The translations under genes were made by a program, and so were the position numbers. Positions 44,710 through 54,351 of a stretch of 64,000 bases of DNA are shown one piece after another. The notes under the pieces are model-generated. The model had not been told where the DNA came from. It made no database searches and saw only the letters and a program-made list of their open reading frames with translations. Within the stretch, counting starts at the first letter, position 1; each line of letters opens with the position of its first letter. Source of the stretch: [Phialemoniopsis] sp. UDSM-2020 (lineage: Eukaryota > Ascomycota > Sordariomycetes > Thyridiales > Thyridiaceae); the NCBI GenBank assembly GCA_018873225.1, contig JAEILZ010000003.1, positions 2,294,001 to 2,358,000 on the forward strand, given 5' to 3'.

Positions 44710-44828
44710 CAAAGGGGTGACAGATGAATAAACTCCGTCATTGACTGAAAACCAGGATTATCCCACTACCTAAGCATGAATGGAAAGATTGATCTAAAAT
44801 CGTCAACCTCTCTGACACCACCCACGTG
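44710..44828. mobile_element. 119-bp MITE copy abutting a stop codon
   Basis: Homologous to the element at 16141-16305 read in the opposite direction. The shared blocks are GGGGTGACAGAT at the left, GGATTATCCCACTACCTAAG in the middle and GTCAAC, CTCTGACACC and CCAC at the right. It lacks about 25 bases on either side of the core. Flanks are CTGTC (44705-44709) and CTATC (44829-44833), a 5-bp target duplication with one transition. The right flank contains the TAG stop of the secreted-protein gene read on the minus strand, so that gene's 3' untranslated region starts inside the element. Confidence 0.68.
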
Positions 44829-45989
44829 CTATCCCAAGCACACTCTGTTGACGGCCACACCGTCGAGCCCGACATACACGGTGCCGGCCTGCGGCGTCAC
44901 CAGGGTAGCCTGAATCTCCAGGTTCATCACCGGGTTATCGTTTGCCGCCGTGAAAGGCCCGGCCAGCGGCACGAGCGGCTCCCAGCCTGCCATGCTGCTA
45001 GATCCCGCGTACTGGCCCTGCGCACAGGGTGTGCCGTCGACCTCCATGTTCACCGTTACGATCAGCTGACCGACCGCGGGGACGTTGAAGTTGTAGATGG
45101 CATTGCACTCGAAGCTCTGGTTCGCCTTGAGGTTTGTGAGTGTCTGTGACACCGTCATGTAAGTCCCTCCCGTGTATGTGTTGGGGACGGCGATCTGCGG
45201 ATAAGTCCCCAGGAGAAACTTGGTGCCCTGAAAGCCCTGGAATGACTGGACGGGAGCATTTCCGACCACAGCATCGGATCCGTCGACCCCGAGTGTGACT
45301 ACGAAGGGATTAACCGTCCCGTCTTCGAATCCGCCATTGGTGACGAGACTTGTTGCTGCGCAGATATTGGGGTCAACCGTCGATGTGGGCTCGGTGCTTG
45401 TGGAGGTTGGTGGCTCTGTCGAAGTTGCCGGGGTTGTCTGCTCGTCGCCCGTGGTTGTGGGTGTGATGCTCGTGTTCTCAGACGTGCTGAAGCCGGGATC
45501 GCTTGCTGATCCTGATGTCGGACTCAGCGTGGGAGACACAGAGCCAGAGTCGCTGGCCGGCCGAGTGGTCGCAGGTAGAGGGACTGTAGGAGTGATCACT
45601 GTTATGAAGGTGTCTGTTGGGCCGGAGACGGTGGATGTGAAGGGTGGCGCTATGCTTGTTTCGCTAATGAACTCCGGATCACTGCCTTGTGATGCACCCG
45701 ACGAGACTCCAGGCACAATGGGCTGCATGGATACTGGACCAGGCAGATCACTGCCGGCAATCTCTGCCGGTCGGAGTGAATTAGAGACAATTTCCGAGTT
45801 ATCGTTGCCGGAAGCACCCTGAAACAGCCTCCCTACGCTCGCGGCACCGGCACCGGCACCGGCACCGGCGGCGAGGGCGGCGGCACGTTCTTGCTCTGAC
45901 GGAGGGAACGCTTTGCACTCCATCCCGGTCACTGCGTGGCTGAAAACAACGACAGATGCCGTGACGGCTGTCCAGTGAAACAGCCGCAT
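44829..45989 (-). CDS. secreted Ser/Thr-rich protein with C-terminal carbohydrate-binding-like domain
   Basis: One exon, 386 residues. A signal peptide covers about residues 1-22 (MRLFHWTAVTASVVVFSHAV). It is followed by an Ala/Gly repeat from a (GCCGGT)n-type microsatellite, then about 150 residues of Ser/Thr/Pro-rich linker that is probably O-glycosylated. The C-terminal domain of about 175 residues starts near NICAATSLVTNGGFEDG and has repeated beta-strand patterns with three or four Cys, ending in GTVYVGLDGVAVNRVCL. The N-GGFEDG opening and strand layout resemble galactose-binding/CBM-like jelly rolls of fungal extracellular proteins. No catalytic module is present. It may be a cell-wall or plant-surface protein. 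The stop codon lies directly against an inverted-repeat element. Confidence 0.85.
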   Translation of the reverse strand: MRLFHWTAVTASVVVFSHAVTGMECKAFPPSEQERAAALAAGAGAGAGAASVGRLFQGASGNDNSEIVSNSLRPAEIAGSDLPGPVSMQPIVPGVSSGASQGSDPEFISETSIAPPFTSTVSGPTDTFITVITPTVPLPATTRPASDSGSVSPTLSPTSGSASDPGFSTSENTSITPTTTGDEQTTPATSTEPPTSTSTEPTSTVDPNICAATSLVTNGGFEDGTVNPFVVTLGVDGSDAVVGNAPVQSFQGFQGTKFLLGTYPQIAVPNTYTGGTYMTVSQTLTNLKANQSFECNAIYNFNVPAVGQLIVTVNMEVDGTPCAQGQYAGSSSMAGWEPLVPLAGPFTAANDNPVMNLEIQATLVTPQAGTVYVGLDGVAVNRVCLG

Positions 45990-46625
45990 ATTGTTGTCAA
46001 GTTGGCGACAGGTTGCGACCTAGAGCACGGCCTCAGTGCTGCAAACACTGATGGAAATCATTTCTGTGCTCAAAAGCGCGTCGGGCTGTATTTACATCGC
46101 CGTTTCCCTTAGCCTTGTCTGTCCACCCTACACAATCACGCGATAGGGAGATCGCTCAATATGCGCTTAGCAAAAGGACCGCGTTCATCTAGTTCATGCT
46201 CGAGACTGGTCGATTTTGTTTCACGCGATAGCGTCTGGGCGGCTAGAAATGGCATGGGGATGTAAGTTGGTGTAAGGCGATCACATTCCTCATATCTGGT
46301 CTATTTCCTAGTCAATACCCCACTGCCTATGCTCTATATTCTCATTATCGTTTCGAATCGTCTCTGTTCATGTGCGTGTACCAGCTTATTTTAGTATCAC
46401 TGATATGCTGTCAAGTTCATTGCAACTTGTGGGCTATCCCACTGTCTAAAAGAATACGTGAACCGAACAGTTTGGCTGGGACTGCCGCGATAGGGTCGAT
46501 ACAAAAGAAAGCAAGAACGTAAGTTGACGCAAATGAAACGTTGCCGTGTATATATATCCGGTATCTATTCGTGTTTCTATACAAAGATGTCGCCATACAC
46601 TCTTGCTCTGAAACCCATAATCCTC
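45990..46625. other. spacer with core-motif remnants
   Basis: 5' flank of the secreted-protein gene and 3' flank of the MFS gene. Two degenerate copies of the MITE core lie at 46314-46329 (ATACCCCACTGCCTA) and 46433-46448 (TATCCCACTGTCTA); full element ends were not found. Confidence 0.4.
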
Positions 46626-48395
46626 CTATACAACAACTCCCCTGCGGGACCACCCATTCTTTCCCTTCCAGGCCCACAGGATCAAGCCGCAAGCTATCCA
46701 AACGCTCAGCGTCATGGCCCAGAAGGTCGACGCATAGCACCGCGTGCCATAGCAGAACATGTCCCCATCGTCGTCATCCGACGAAGGGCCGTCGCCCGGT
46801 GCAGGGCTGCGCGCAACAGCTTGGTAAACGGCCGAGTAAATGAGGCCCCAGAGGGTCGATCCCAGGGCTGGGAACATGGCGACAATGCCCCAGTTGGTCC
46901 CCACGTTCTCGACACCCCAAATGACCGTGATGATGATGGGGGTTAGGCTGAAGACGGCACCATAGCCAGCGCCCACGAGCCCCGAGACAATCCAGAATCG
47001 CTCGCCGTGATTCTGGATAAAGCCAGAGGCAAGGACCGCAAGACCGATGGACAACAGGACTGCGAAGGCAAGGAGGAAGGTGACTCGAGAGATGGAAAAT
47101 CTGAGCCTGGAAAGGATCGGGGAGGAGGAGGTTAACTGGATGTGTCGCGCCTGCGGACTGGGTGCTAAGAGGTCGGTCAAAAACCCTGTAAGTAGACGGG
47201 CTATGGTGCTCGTGATGCCGACAATGGAAACATGTGTAGCAGCTGATGTCGGCGTGCCTTTGAAGTTCATCGTGGGCGGGTACAATGTTTTGATGACAGT
47301 GCCAAGGTTGTTGATGAATGCCTCGCCTGGGCCGATCATGAAAAAGAAACCGATAGCCAAAAGCCACATCGTGTGGTCGGTGAGGAATCGCCTGGTCTCT
47401 GCATTCAGGACCCATGTCTTCTTCAGATTATCAAGGTCTTGCGACGAGTCCATGACATCGGGGTCGTCAACTTCGTTGAAGGGATTCGACCGTTCTGTTG
47501 CGCCGTACCCTCGTTCCGTCCTCCCGGGTGTCAAGATACTACTGTCAAGTAGACCGCTTCGCTCTAATTCCTCGACAGCACCATCGATAAGGTCCTGCTC
47601 ATCGACAATCCGGAGCATGAATGTGCCGAGAATCCCCACGACAAATAATAGTACAGCGAGGAAGAGAAAAAAGCGGAAGACGTCCACGTCGCCTTTGCTT
47701 CCATCCGGTTGCCGTTCGTAGAGAAGCCGGCTGCCAACTTGGCTCTGCCACATGCCGCTGAGACCGAATGCGGCAATGGGTACCGCGAGCGCCAGCCCCC
47801 GGTGTTTTCCCTTTCCAAAGTTCTTGGCGCATGTGGCAACAGCGCTCAAGTACATGGCACTTGTACCGGCTCCAATCAGTATAAATGCCACGATCATGGC
47901 GGTGTAGGACCATCCGCCCGCCACTGCGCCCTTGCCCAGTCCAGCGGCCATGTCACTAGCCGCTCGCCGGTACAATCCCGCTGCTAGGCCGTATCCACTT
48001 CCGAACAGAAACGCTGCAAAGAAGGACAGGGGCGCCGGGCCCGCACGGTCGCAGAAGTAGCCAAAGAAGGACACGGGCAGGTACATGGAAACGCTGGCGG
48101 CGATCGCAACTCCATTGACCTGGAACTGGGAGTAACGCAGGCGCTCCTGGAAAATATGGCCGTAGAGGGAGAAGACTGTGACGGAGCCAGCGCAGAGTGC
48201 CGAGAGAAGAGCTGAGAAGAAGGATATGTTTCGGACAGCGGAAGCGGAAGCGCGGCGCTGCCTGCGCGTTTCCAAGCTATCCCCATCATCGTCGAAGCTG
48301 CTCGCTGCAGAAGACCGGACAGACGATGCACTGCTATCGGCAGAGTGCAGTAAAGGGGCCGCTTCGGCAGGGGAGGACGACTTTGGGACTGCCAT
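46626..48395 (-). CDS. mch1: MCH1-type major facilitator superfamily transporter
   Basis: One exon, 589 residues. The first 55 residues are a polar Ser/Arg-rich cytoplasmic tail. The membrane part then starts ISFFSALLSALCAGSVTVFSLYG, followed by GVAIAASVSMYLPVSFFGYFCDRAGP. This N-terminal pair is characteristic of the Mch1/nodulin-like MFS group. Six helices are followed by a long loop containing the acidic NPFNEVDDPDVMDSS segment, then six more helices (WLLAIGFFFMIGPGEAFINNLG, AGYGAVFSLTPIIITVIWG, VGTNWGIVAMFPALGSTLWG). Yeast Mch1 is a vacuolar-membrane member of the monocarboxylate-transporter-like family, and its substrate is unsettled. It is divergent with the F-box gene across a 591-bp promoter. 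Confidence 0.88.
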   Translation of the reverse strand: MAVPKSSSPAEAAPLLHSADSSASSVRSSAASSFDDDGDSLETRRQRRASASAVRNISFFSALLSALCAGSVTVFSLYGHIFQERLRYSQFQVNGVAIAASVSMYLPVSFFGYFCDRAGPAPLSFFAAFLFGSGYGLAAGLYRRAASDMAAGLGKGAVAGGWSYTAMIVAFILIGAGTSAMYLSAVATCAKNFGKGKHRGLALAVPIAAFGLSGMWQSQVGSRLLYERQPDGSKGDVDVFRFFLFLAVLLFVVGILGTFMLRIVDEQDLIDGAVEELERSGLLDSSILTPGRTERGYGATERSNPFNEVDDPDVMDSSQDLDNLKKTWVLNAETRRFLTDHTMWLLAIGFFFMIGPGEAFINNLGTVIKTLYPPTMNFKGTPTSAATHVSIVGITSTIARLLTGFLTDLLAPSPQARHIQLTSSSPILSRLRFSISRVTFLLAFAVLLSIGLAVLASGFIQNHGERFWIVSGLVGAGYGAVFSLTPIIITVIWGVENVGTNWGIVAMFPALGSTLWGLIYSAVYQAVARSPAPGDGPSSDDDDGDMFCYGTRCYASTFWAMTLSVWIACGLILWAWKGKNGWSRRGVVV

Positions 48396-48986
48396 TGCGC
48401 TCTATCGGTGAAGATGTCGGGAGCAATGGGTCGAGATAGTCGGAGTGGTAAGCGGATGCGAGTCGCGGTCGGACAAGGAAGCTCGCAATGTTCAAGCTTT
48501 GGTGTCACGTTTTATATAGACCACCATTCTGGTGATACCCTTGAGCCGAAAAGAATGTGATATTTGTGGTCGAGAAAGGAGAGCGATCGTAGATGGTAAT
48601 GGGAGGCTTCGAAGGAGATGGGTGATGACTCGACGTCGTCTCGGTTTGAGGTTGAGTGTGGGGAAGACAGGCGGGTACCATGACTCCATCTTAGCGCCAG
48701 CGGCGTCATCACCACCGGGAACGGCGGGCAGTGCACGGCGCACGGAGGCACCCGAAAACCCACTCATCCCAGAACTGCACAATCCTCAAGCTAACTACAA
48801 TGTACAGAGGTGGCAAGGGTGAATAAAACATATATGCAAAATATCGACCTCTGACGAATCAGGCAGTGGGATAACCCTCGACCCAACATTCACTCATCAG
48901 AGGTTTTCGGCATAGAATTACACGACTTGTTCTACAAAAGTCACACACTTACACTCAAGTTGGGCCATTATTTCATTCTTTGCCAT
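48396..48986. promoter_or_regulatory. divergent promoter between mch1 and an F-box gene
   Basis: This 591-bp spacer separates oppositely directed start codons. A diverged inverted-repeat element occupies 48802-48876, 110-185 bp from the F-box start. No other motif stood out. Confidence 0.4.
48802..48876. mobile_element. diverged copy of the TTATCCCACT inverted-repeat element
   Basis: TACAGAGGTGGCAAGGGT at 48803-48820 is the reverse complement of the right end of the 41.9 kb copy, differing mainly by transitions. The core AGGCAGTGGGATAACCC follows at 48861-48877, 61 bp away, the same spacing as in the other copies. The second end is not clear, so only the recognisable part is given. Confidence 0.45.
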
Positions 48987-50057
48987 ATGGAAGCGTTGGA
49001 TCATGCTTTCCCCGATGAACTTCTCGCCAAGCTCACAAACCCAAAAGAGGGTGGCTTGAAGGGAGTGATGGAGAACCCTTCCCCAGCTCGGCCCTCGACT
49101 TTGAGCCGGACCCTTCCCCTTTCATCACTCGGATCTTTGGACCGCATCCCGGCCGAATTGTTACTTTGTATTCTTGATCTACTCGATTTCCAGGCATTGT
49201 CACGATTCTCACGGGTATCTTTCGCAGCTAAATCACTGGTTGAAGACATGCCTGCGTACAAGGACATGATGCAACATGCTCCCGCTGTACTTACAGCTCT
49301 CGGAAAAACGAAGCTACTGAATTACCATTCCTCCGCCGCGCTACGTCGAGCGCTTCGATCGGACAAATGTGTGTCCTGTTTCGAGTTTGGCGGCTTCCTT
49401 TTCCTGCCGACCTGTGAGCGGATCTGTCTTGAGTGTATGCGAAGGAACCATGGATTTTGGGTGCTGCCACCCGACATGGCTGAGGAATGCTTTGGCCTCA
49501 CCGCAAGCCAGCTTGCGAAGCTGCCAATGATGCACACAACTCCCAGTAAGTGGGTTCGAAAATACAGCCGAGAAGTTGTTCCCCACGTCACTGTGAAACA
49601 GGCGAAAGAGTTGGCGATTGAGGTTCACGGATCCGTCGAGAAGATGCATGCCATTCTGCCGGAGGGCAGCCTTCTGACAACGAGGAAATGGCGGGCCTTT
49701 ATCGCATTCCACGAGGCGCCATTGCAGCCGCCGGGAGTAGATTTGTCGAAAGTGCCCAGCAAACACAAGCGTGTGATTGACATGCGCGAAGGCATAGCCA
49801 GCATACGCTTCCCCTATGTGACCGAATCAGGGGAAGACTGGGGTCGCCTGTGTCAGGGTTGCTTTGTGCTCTGTCATAAATTATGGCGAGATGGCATCCC
49901 GGACGAAGTTATCAACGAGCATGCTCCACCTGGAGTCTCTCCACGAGGCCCGTTCCTGGCCATGTGGCACCGGCTGTGGACACGCGAGAGATTCGCCGAG
50001 CATGCGAGGCGTTGTTACGGCGTAAAACATCTACTTGCTGAAGAACAGAACACTTAG
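48987..50057 (+). CDS. F-box protein with Cys-pair segment
   Basis: One exon, 356 residues, from the first in-frame ATG at 48987. An F-box covers about residues 48-90 (LDRIPAELLLCILDLLDFQA followed by LSRFSRVS). A segment at about 128-150 carries CVSC and later CERICLEC, spaced like a small zinc-binding module common in fungal F-box proteins. It is followed by the conserved AMPPDM-like WVLPPDMAEECFGL and a helical C-terminal half. F-box proteins bind Skp1 and present substrates to SCF ubiquitin ligases; the substrate is unknown. A second F-box gene follows in the same direction after 499 bp. Confidence 0.88.
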   Translation: MEALDHAFPDELLAKLTNPKEGGLKGVMENPSPARPSTLSRTLPLSSLGSLDRIPAELLLCILDLLDFQALSRFSRVSFAAKSLVEDMPAYKDMMQHAPAVLTALGKTKLLNYHSSAALRRALRSDKCVSCFEFGGFLFLPTCERICLECMRRNHGFWVLPPDMAEECFGLTASQLAKLPMMHTTPSKWVRKYSREVVPHVTVKQAKELAIEVHGSVEKMHAILPEGSLLTTRKWRAFIAFHEAPLQPPGVDLSKVPSKHKRVIDMREGIASIRFPYVTESGEDWGRLCQGCFVLCHKLWRDGIPDEVINEHAPPGVSPRGPFLAMWHRLWTRERFAEHARRCYGVKHLLAEEQNT

Positions 50058-50556
50058 GGGACTGAGGCATTCGTACGATAGTCTCTTCCTCCAAACGATA
50101 AAGGAAAGGAACCCATGACAAAAGAAAAAGAAAAAGAGAAAAGAAAAATGAGTATAAAAAGAGAAGCAGAAAAGACACACTCACAAAAAGAGAAAAGGAA
50201 AAAGATACAAAGTCGCTTCACCTTTTTTCATAACCAACAACCAACAAAAGTTGTAGCGGGACGGGACCCCGCACACATAAGGCAGGTACAACCACAAGGT
50301 TTTAGTCTGTTGGTTGCCTAACCTTCTTCACATTCTTTTGCTTTGTATATCCCACAAACTCGTTCATGGGCTCATCGCAATGATCTCAATATCTTGAGCA
50401 CGTTGACGAGACGTCGAACGGCAATTGAACGAAGGTTACTGCCGACCAGGAGTGTGATAGTCCTCAGGAGTCTCCACCCCAACTCACCTAGGCTTGTTGG
50501 GTAAATTGTCGAGCTTGCTATAAGTCGATGGAACCACCTCTCCATTCAATCTCATC
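50058..50556. other. spacer between tandem F-box genes, with purine tract
   Basis: A, G-rich low-complexity sequence (AAAGAAAAAG-type) occupies about 50118-50216, just past the first F-box gene. The rest is presumably the promoter of the second F-box gene. Confidence 0.5.
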
Positions 50557-52652
50557 ATGGAGAGTCGAATGAGAACGCCTCGGGACATTCGGCAGCTCGT
50601 ACAAGCTCAAACCTGGGAGGAACTCGTGGAAGCATTGACGCCGGAAGAAGCGGATAAGCTACGACAGCTTCTGCACCTACCAGGCAAACGCTTTGATATT
50701 CTGCTAGGGCTACCGCTGGACCTGCAACTCCAGATTTTGGGCTTAATCGATAATCACGATGTTTGGGCGTGCCATAATGTGTCCCGCTCATGGAGGAGCA
50801 TGCTGATCCAGGAACCATTCTTGAAACAGCTGTGTAGGACGCACTTCCCCGGCCTCATAGAATCTGCAAGTCTGAAGAATCTGGCTGTAGAAGATGCTTT
50901 TCGCAGTGCCGCGCAGAGATGTTATCTCATTGCACACGGCCTCTTCCGCTCGGTACTCTATCAAAGCATGAACTTGGAAGACGAGCCATACTTCAAGACG
51001 ACCTCGAAGCACGAAAGCCGCCCTTTCACCAACCAATATCCAAATAACAATCTTGAAGTGGAGAGGATACTCTACGCCAATGGACGCATCGCGTGGCAAC
51101 CCGAGATCAATGACACGGGAGACTACTCGTGCGTCATTGTTGACGAGTTTAGGAGTGGTCAGCGGAGATATCTCAAAGCACCGCGCAACGAACTCATTGG
51201 AGGCGTGGTAGAGATCAAAGCGCTCGGTGATACCTACGTGATCGCGGCCCACCGAAGCCATCTGTAAGGGTCTTGTGCACATGCTGATATGGAGTAGCGA
51301 GCTGATATATCTCTAGCTACGCGTGGAATCTTGACACGAGTGCCTTTTTCAGTATTACTCTGCCCGGCCGTGCAAAGCGGGTCGAAACCCAAGGGGATCT
51401 AGCATTGATCATTGGAAACGGTGGCGAGATCTATCTCTGGAGGATCGCTGAAAAGGTCACGCACTTCAAAGTTTCTGGGTCGACTGAGAGTTCCACGAGC
51501 TTGGATGGGAGCTTCAGAATCAATAAGTCTTCTGAGCTCTCCCTACTCCCGACTTGTACTGTCGATGTCATCATTCGTACTTCTCCGACAGAGGCTTGCT
51601 TCTTGATCATACGCGATGAGGATCAGCAAGGACAGGTGCGCTTAACGCTTTTTGAGTGGCAAGTCTCGGGAAGCACAGCAACTTTCACCTGTTCTCATGA
51701 TTTCCCGTTGGGAAATATACCCAACTACCGTCCTCACGACCAAGTGTGGTTGAAATGCCAGGCGGCCGACTCTTTTGGAACTTATGTGATTGCCTCCATT
51801 TGGAAGACGGAGGAGACACATGACGCGAGCTGTCAACCTTGTTCGGCGTCAAACGACCATCATCAAACACCGCCCATAATATCCATCACCTTCAATGTTT
51901 TGACCAAGGCATTCGGGTATCAGAGTCACCATACTTTCAGTCAGCATTCGACTAAAGGTAACGATCTCTACTCGAGGGCATGGGGCGAGGACGTCGACCT
52001 CGTTTGTCACTGGTGGAATGGCATGTGTTTTGTCTGGCAACAGATGGGCCGCTACACACCTCCCTTAGTGGCAGAGTCGTTTCCCCTTTTCGCTCTGCAA
52101 CCCTGCGGCTCTCCAGCTCATCGAAATCCCAATGGAACACCAACTTTATACACCTACGAGCGCACTGCCGAAACACTTCCTACACATGAGAGTGAAACCT
52201 GCATTAGGGTTTATGGGCCTTTACGCCGCAGTGCACCCCCTCTTAAATCTTCAGCGACAGTAACTTGCGGGCTACTTGACAACCCTGATATTCTATCTCT
52301 CTGTCAGTTAGGGAAAGCCGAAAGGGTCATGAACACCCATTGTGAAGTCACCATCAAGACCTTAACTTCGGAACAAATTGCCTACGCCCTCGATTGGAAC
52401 TCGGGGTTTGATGAGAGGGGGGCGATACACCGGCGCGCAATGGAGGGTTTGACTGGTTCACAATGTCTCTATATCCACGGCGATGATGATTTCTTGGTGT
52501 GTATTCACGATTCGGGATACACTGTGTTTAGTTACTGTCACGATTTCTGTCACGAGGACGGCATGTTCCTTACGAGACACCCTTCCGCGGCGAGAGAGCC
52601 TGGGAGGATCAGGTATCTTGACGGAAGGCCTTGGAACCAGTCGCACTTCTGA
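50557..52652 (+). CDS. F-box protein with beta-propeller-like C-terminus
   Basis: Exons 50557-51263 and 51317-52652 (53-bp intron, GTAAGG donor, CTCTAG acceptor; SHL continues as YAWNLDTS) give 680 residues. A helical start precedes an F-box at about residues 48-95 (LLGLPLDLQLQILGLIDNHD, then NVSRSWRSM). From about residue 120 on, repeating strand patterns end in motifs such as GRIAWQPE, NELIGGVVEIKALGD, YAWNLDTSAFFSITLPGR and GGEIYLWR. These resemble the blades of the WD/PQQ-like propellers found after fungal F-boxes. It is a probable SCF substrate adaptor of unknown target. The 3' end is 152 bp from the converging GH12 gene. Confidence 0.87.
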
Positions 52653-52804
52653 ACATCTCTACCGTACACATGATGAACAGGCATTTTTAGGTAGTCGGAT
52701 AATCTGTTTCGACTTCGACCCCCGCTCTTGCTTGTCTGCCTAGTGTCTTTTCCGTATCTCTTTCCTTTACTACTTCCCAATCTCAACAAGACCTCAACGA
52801 ATCT

Positions 52805-53625
52805 CTAACTGACAGAGCATGTATACCCAGTAGTGGTGAACTTGGCATTCGACCCAGTGAACGCCTCAGTACCAGCACCGATACTCTGCACATACTGGCT
52901 CGTCGGCAACCCCTGGCTCGAGGTCAGGTAGCTAAGGAACTGCTTCAAGTCGCCCTTGAAATTGGTCTGCGCGCTCGGGGCGACGAAGCTGAACACAGTC
53001 ATGGCGCCATTCTGTCCCTTGTACAGCTTCCAGGTGACACCGCCTACGTTCGGAGTTGCGATGGTGCTGCCGGTTGAGGAGATTGGCCCCGCTCCGCCGA
53101 GAGCATCGAGCCAGATCATCACCTCGTACTCGGCAGAGCCCGAGGTTGAGGAGGAAGTGAAGATGTCATAGGCTACGTTTGCGACAACGGAGGAGCCGCC
53201 GTAACTGTGGTCGATGGTTCAGTTTAAGACTCTTCCAAGCCAGCGAGGGGACATGCTCACCTCCACTTCCACGTGGTCGGGATCTTGGATACAGCGCCGA
53301 CAGTCTTGACCGTGAACTTGGTCACGGCGTTGGCGTACGACTTGACGCTGGAGGAGCCGCCGGCCCAGGACCAGGACGTCGACCAGACCAAGTCGCTGCC
53401 GGACAGTCCCGTGACGGTGGTGCACTGGGAGCCGGAGGAGGCGGAGGACATGCCCCAGAGGTCCTGGTAGACCGTGTAGGCGCCCGTCTGGAGAGAGTCC
53501 CATTGCCCGCAGAGGGTGGTGGCCCGCTGCTCGAGGACCTTGCTGGGTTCCGCCCCGTCTCTAGGGGACACAGCGGGGAGGCCGACTGCGACGGCCGCAA
53601 GGCTGGCGAGGACGACGAACTTCAT
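52805..53625 (-). CDS. secreted glycoside hydrolase family 12 endoglucanase
   Basis: Exons 53625-53261 and 53204-52805 (56-bp intron, GTGAGC donor, CCACAG acceptor) give 254 residues, normal for GH12. A signal peptide of about 16 residues ([16 protein letters not shown]) precedes a short propeptide. Family features are [20 protein letters not shown] at the mature start, [20 protein letters not shown] across the intron, the nucleophile Glu in EYEVMIWL near residue 148, and the acid/base Glu in GAGTEAFTG near residue 235. The enzyme cleaves beta-1,4-glucan or xyloglucan outside the cell. The usual GTEPFTG reads GTEAFTG, a mild change. No cellulose-binding module is present. A TATA box lies 99 bp upstream. 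Confidence 0.94.
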
Positions 53626-53723
53626 GGTTTGATTTTGCGAAATTATAGAATGGTCTGGAGGTAATTCAGACTGAGGGTAGGGCGTACATAATTGGTTTTC
53701 ATCTGAAGTTTGGTATGCTAGAC

Positions 53724-53733
53724 TTATATATAA
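53724..53733 (-). promoter_or_regulatory. TATA box of the GH12 gene
   Basis: TTATATATAA, a self-complementary TATA element, lies 99 bp upstream of the GH12 ATG at the distance usual for highly induced fungal genes. Confidence 0.6.
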
Positions 53734-54104
53734 GTTCCCACCAGCCGTCATACCATGACCTCTGACACCCTGCTCAGCTGGCTACGTAGTATCGGATGTT
53801 GGCAGTCCGCGGAAAGGCAGAGCAGGAACACGAAATTATTCCACGCATCTTAGTTGCTCCTTTTGTCTAGACACTTGTCTCAGGGTCGTATTTTACTCGG
53901 CAGGTGTGGTCGTGGGTGCCCGGCAATAGTGATGCGGAGAAATTCGACGATTGGCGGAAGAAAATAAACACATCCAGTTAATAAACAACGGAAAGCTTGT
54001 ACTTCGTTTGAATTAAGAAAGATCGTCCACACATGTTTATGAAACATGACCCCGACTCGAGACGAATGCTTCGGGTGTCCCCTTCAAGACTGACAGTTTC
54101 TGAT

Positions 54105-54227
54105 GGTCTGGAGGTTGCAAGCTGAGACCTCAAAACCCCTGCGAATGGAGTATTATCCCACTACCTAGGTTCAAACAGGCCAATGCCTCACAGGGATCTG
54201 TCATCCCCCCTCACGACCTCTCTATGA
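54105..54227. mobile_element. diverged copy of the TTATCCCACT inverted-repeat element
   Basis: AGGTTGCAAGCT at 54112-54123 is identical to the left end of the 41.9 kb copy. The core TATTATCCCACTACCTAGG is at 54151-54169, and GACCTCTCTATG at 54215-54226 corresponds to the right end, 61 bp from the core as in the other copies. The outer ends are imperfect inverted repeats, and no certain target duplication was seen. Confidence 0.48.
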
Positions 54228-54351
54228 TGTTGTTCATACAAACGTTAATTTCTCATCTCATTGACGCTATGACAATGCTATGCTAGATGTTAGGTCAATG
54301 AACGTGCCGACGTCGTGTTATCATACAGATGTACCATCCTGGTTGACCATC

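Larger units (their letters stand above)
53626..54351. promoter_or_regulatory. GH12 promoter region with a MITE copy
   Basis: This 726-bp spacer carries the GH12 5' flank and the 3' flank of the F-box/LRR-like gene. It has a strong TATA element at 53724-53733 and a diverged inverted-repeat element at 54105-54227, about 480-600 bp upstream of the GH12 start. No clear XlnR (GGCTAA) site was seen. Confidence 0.45.
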
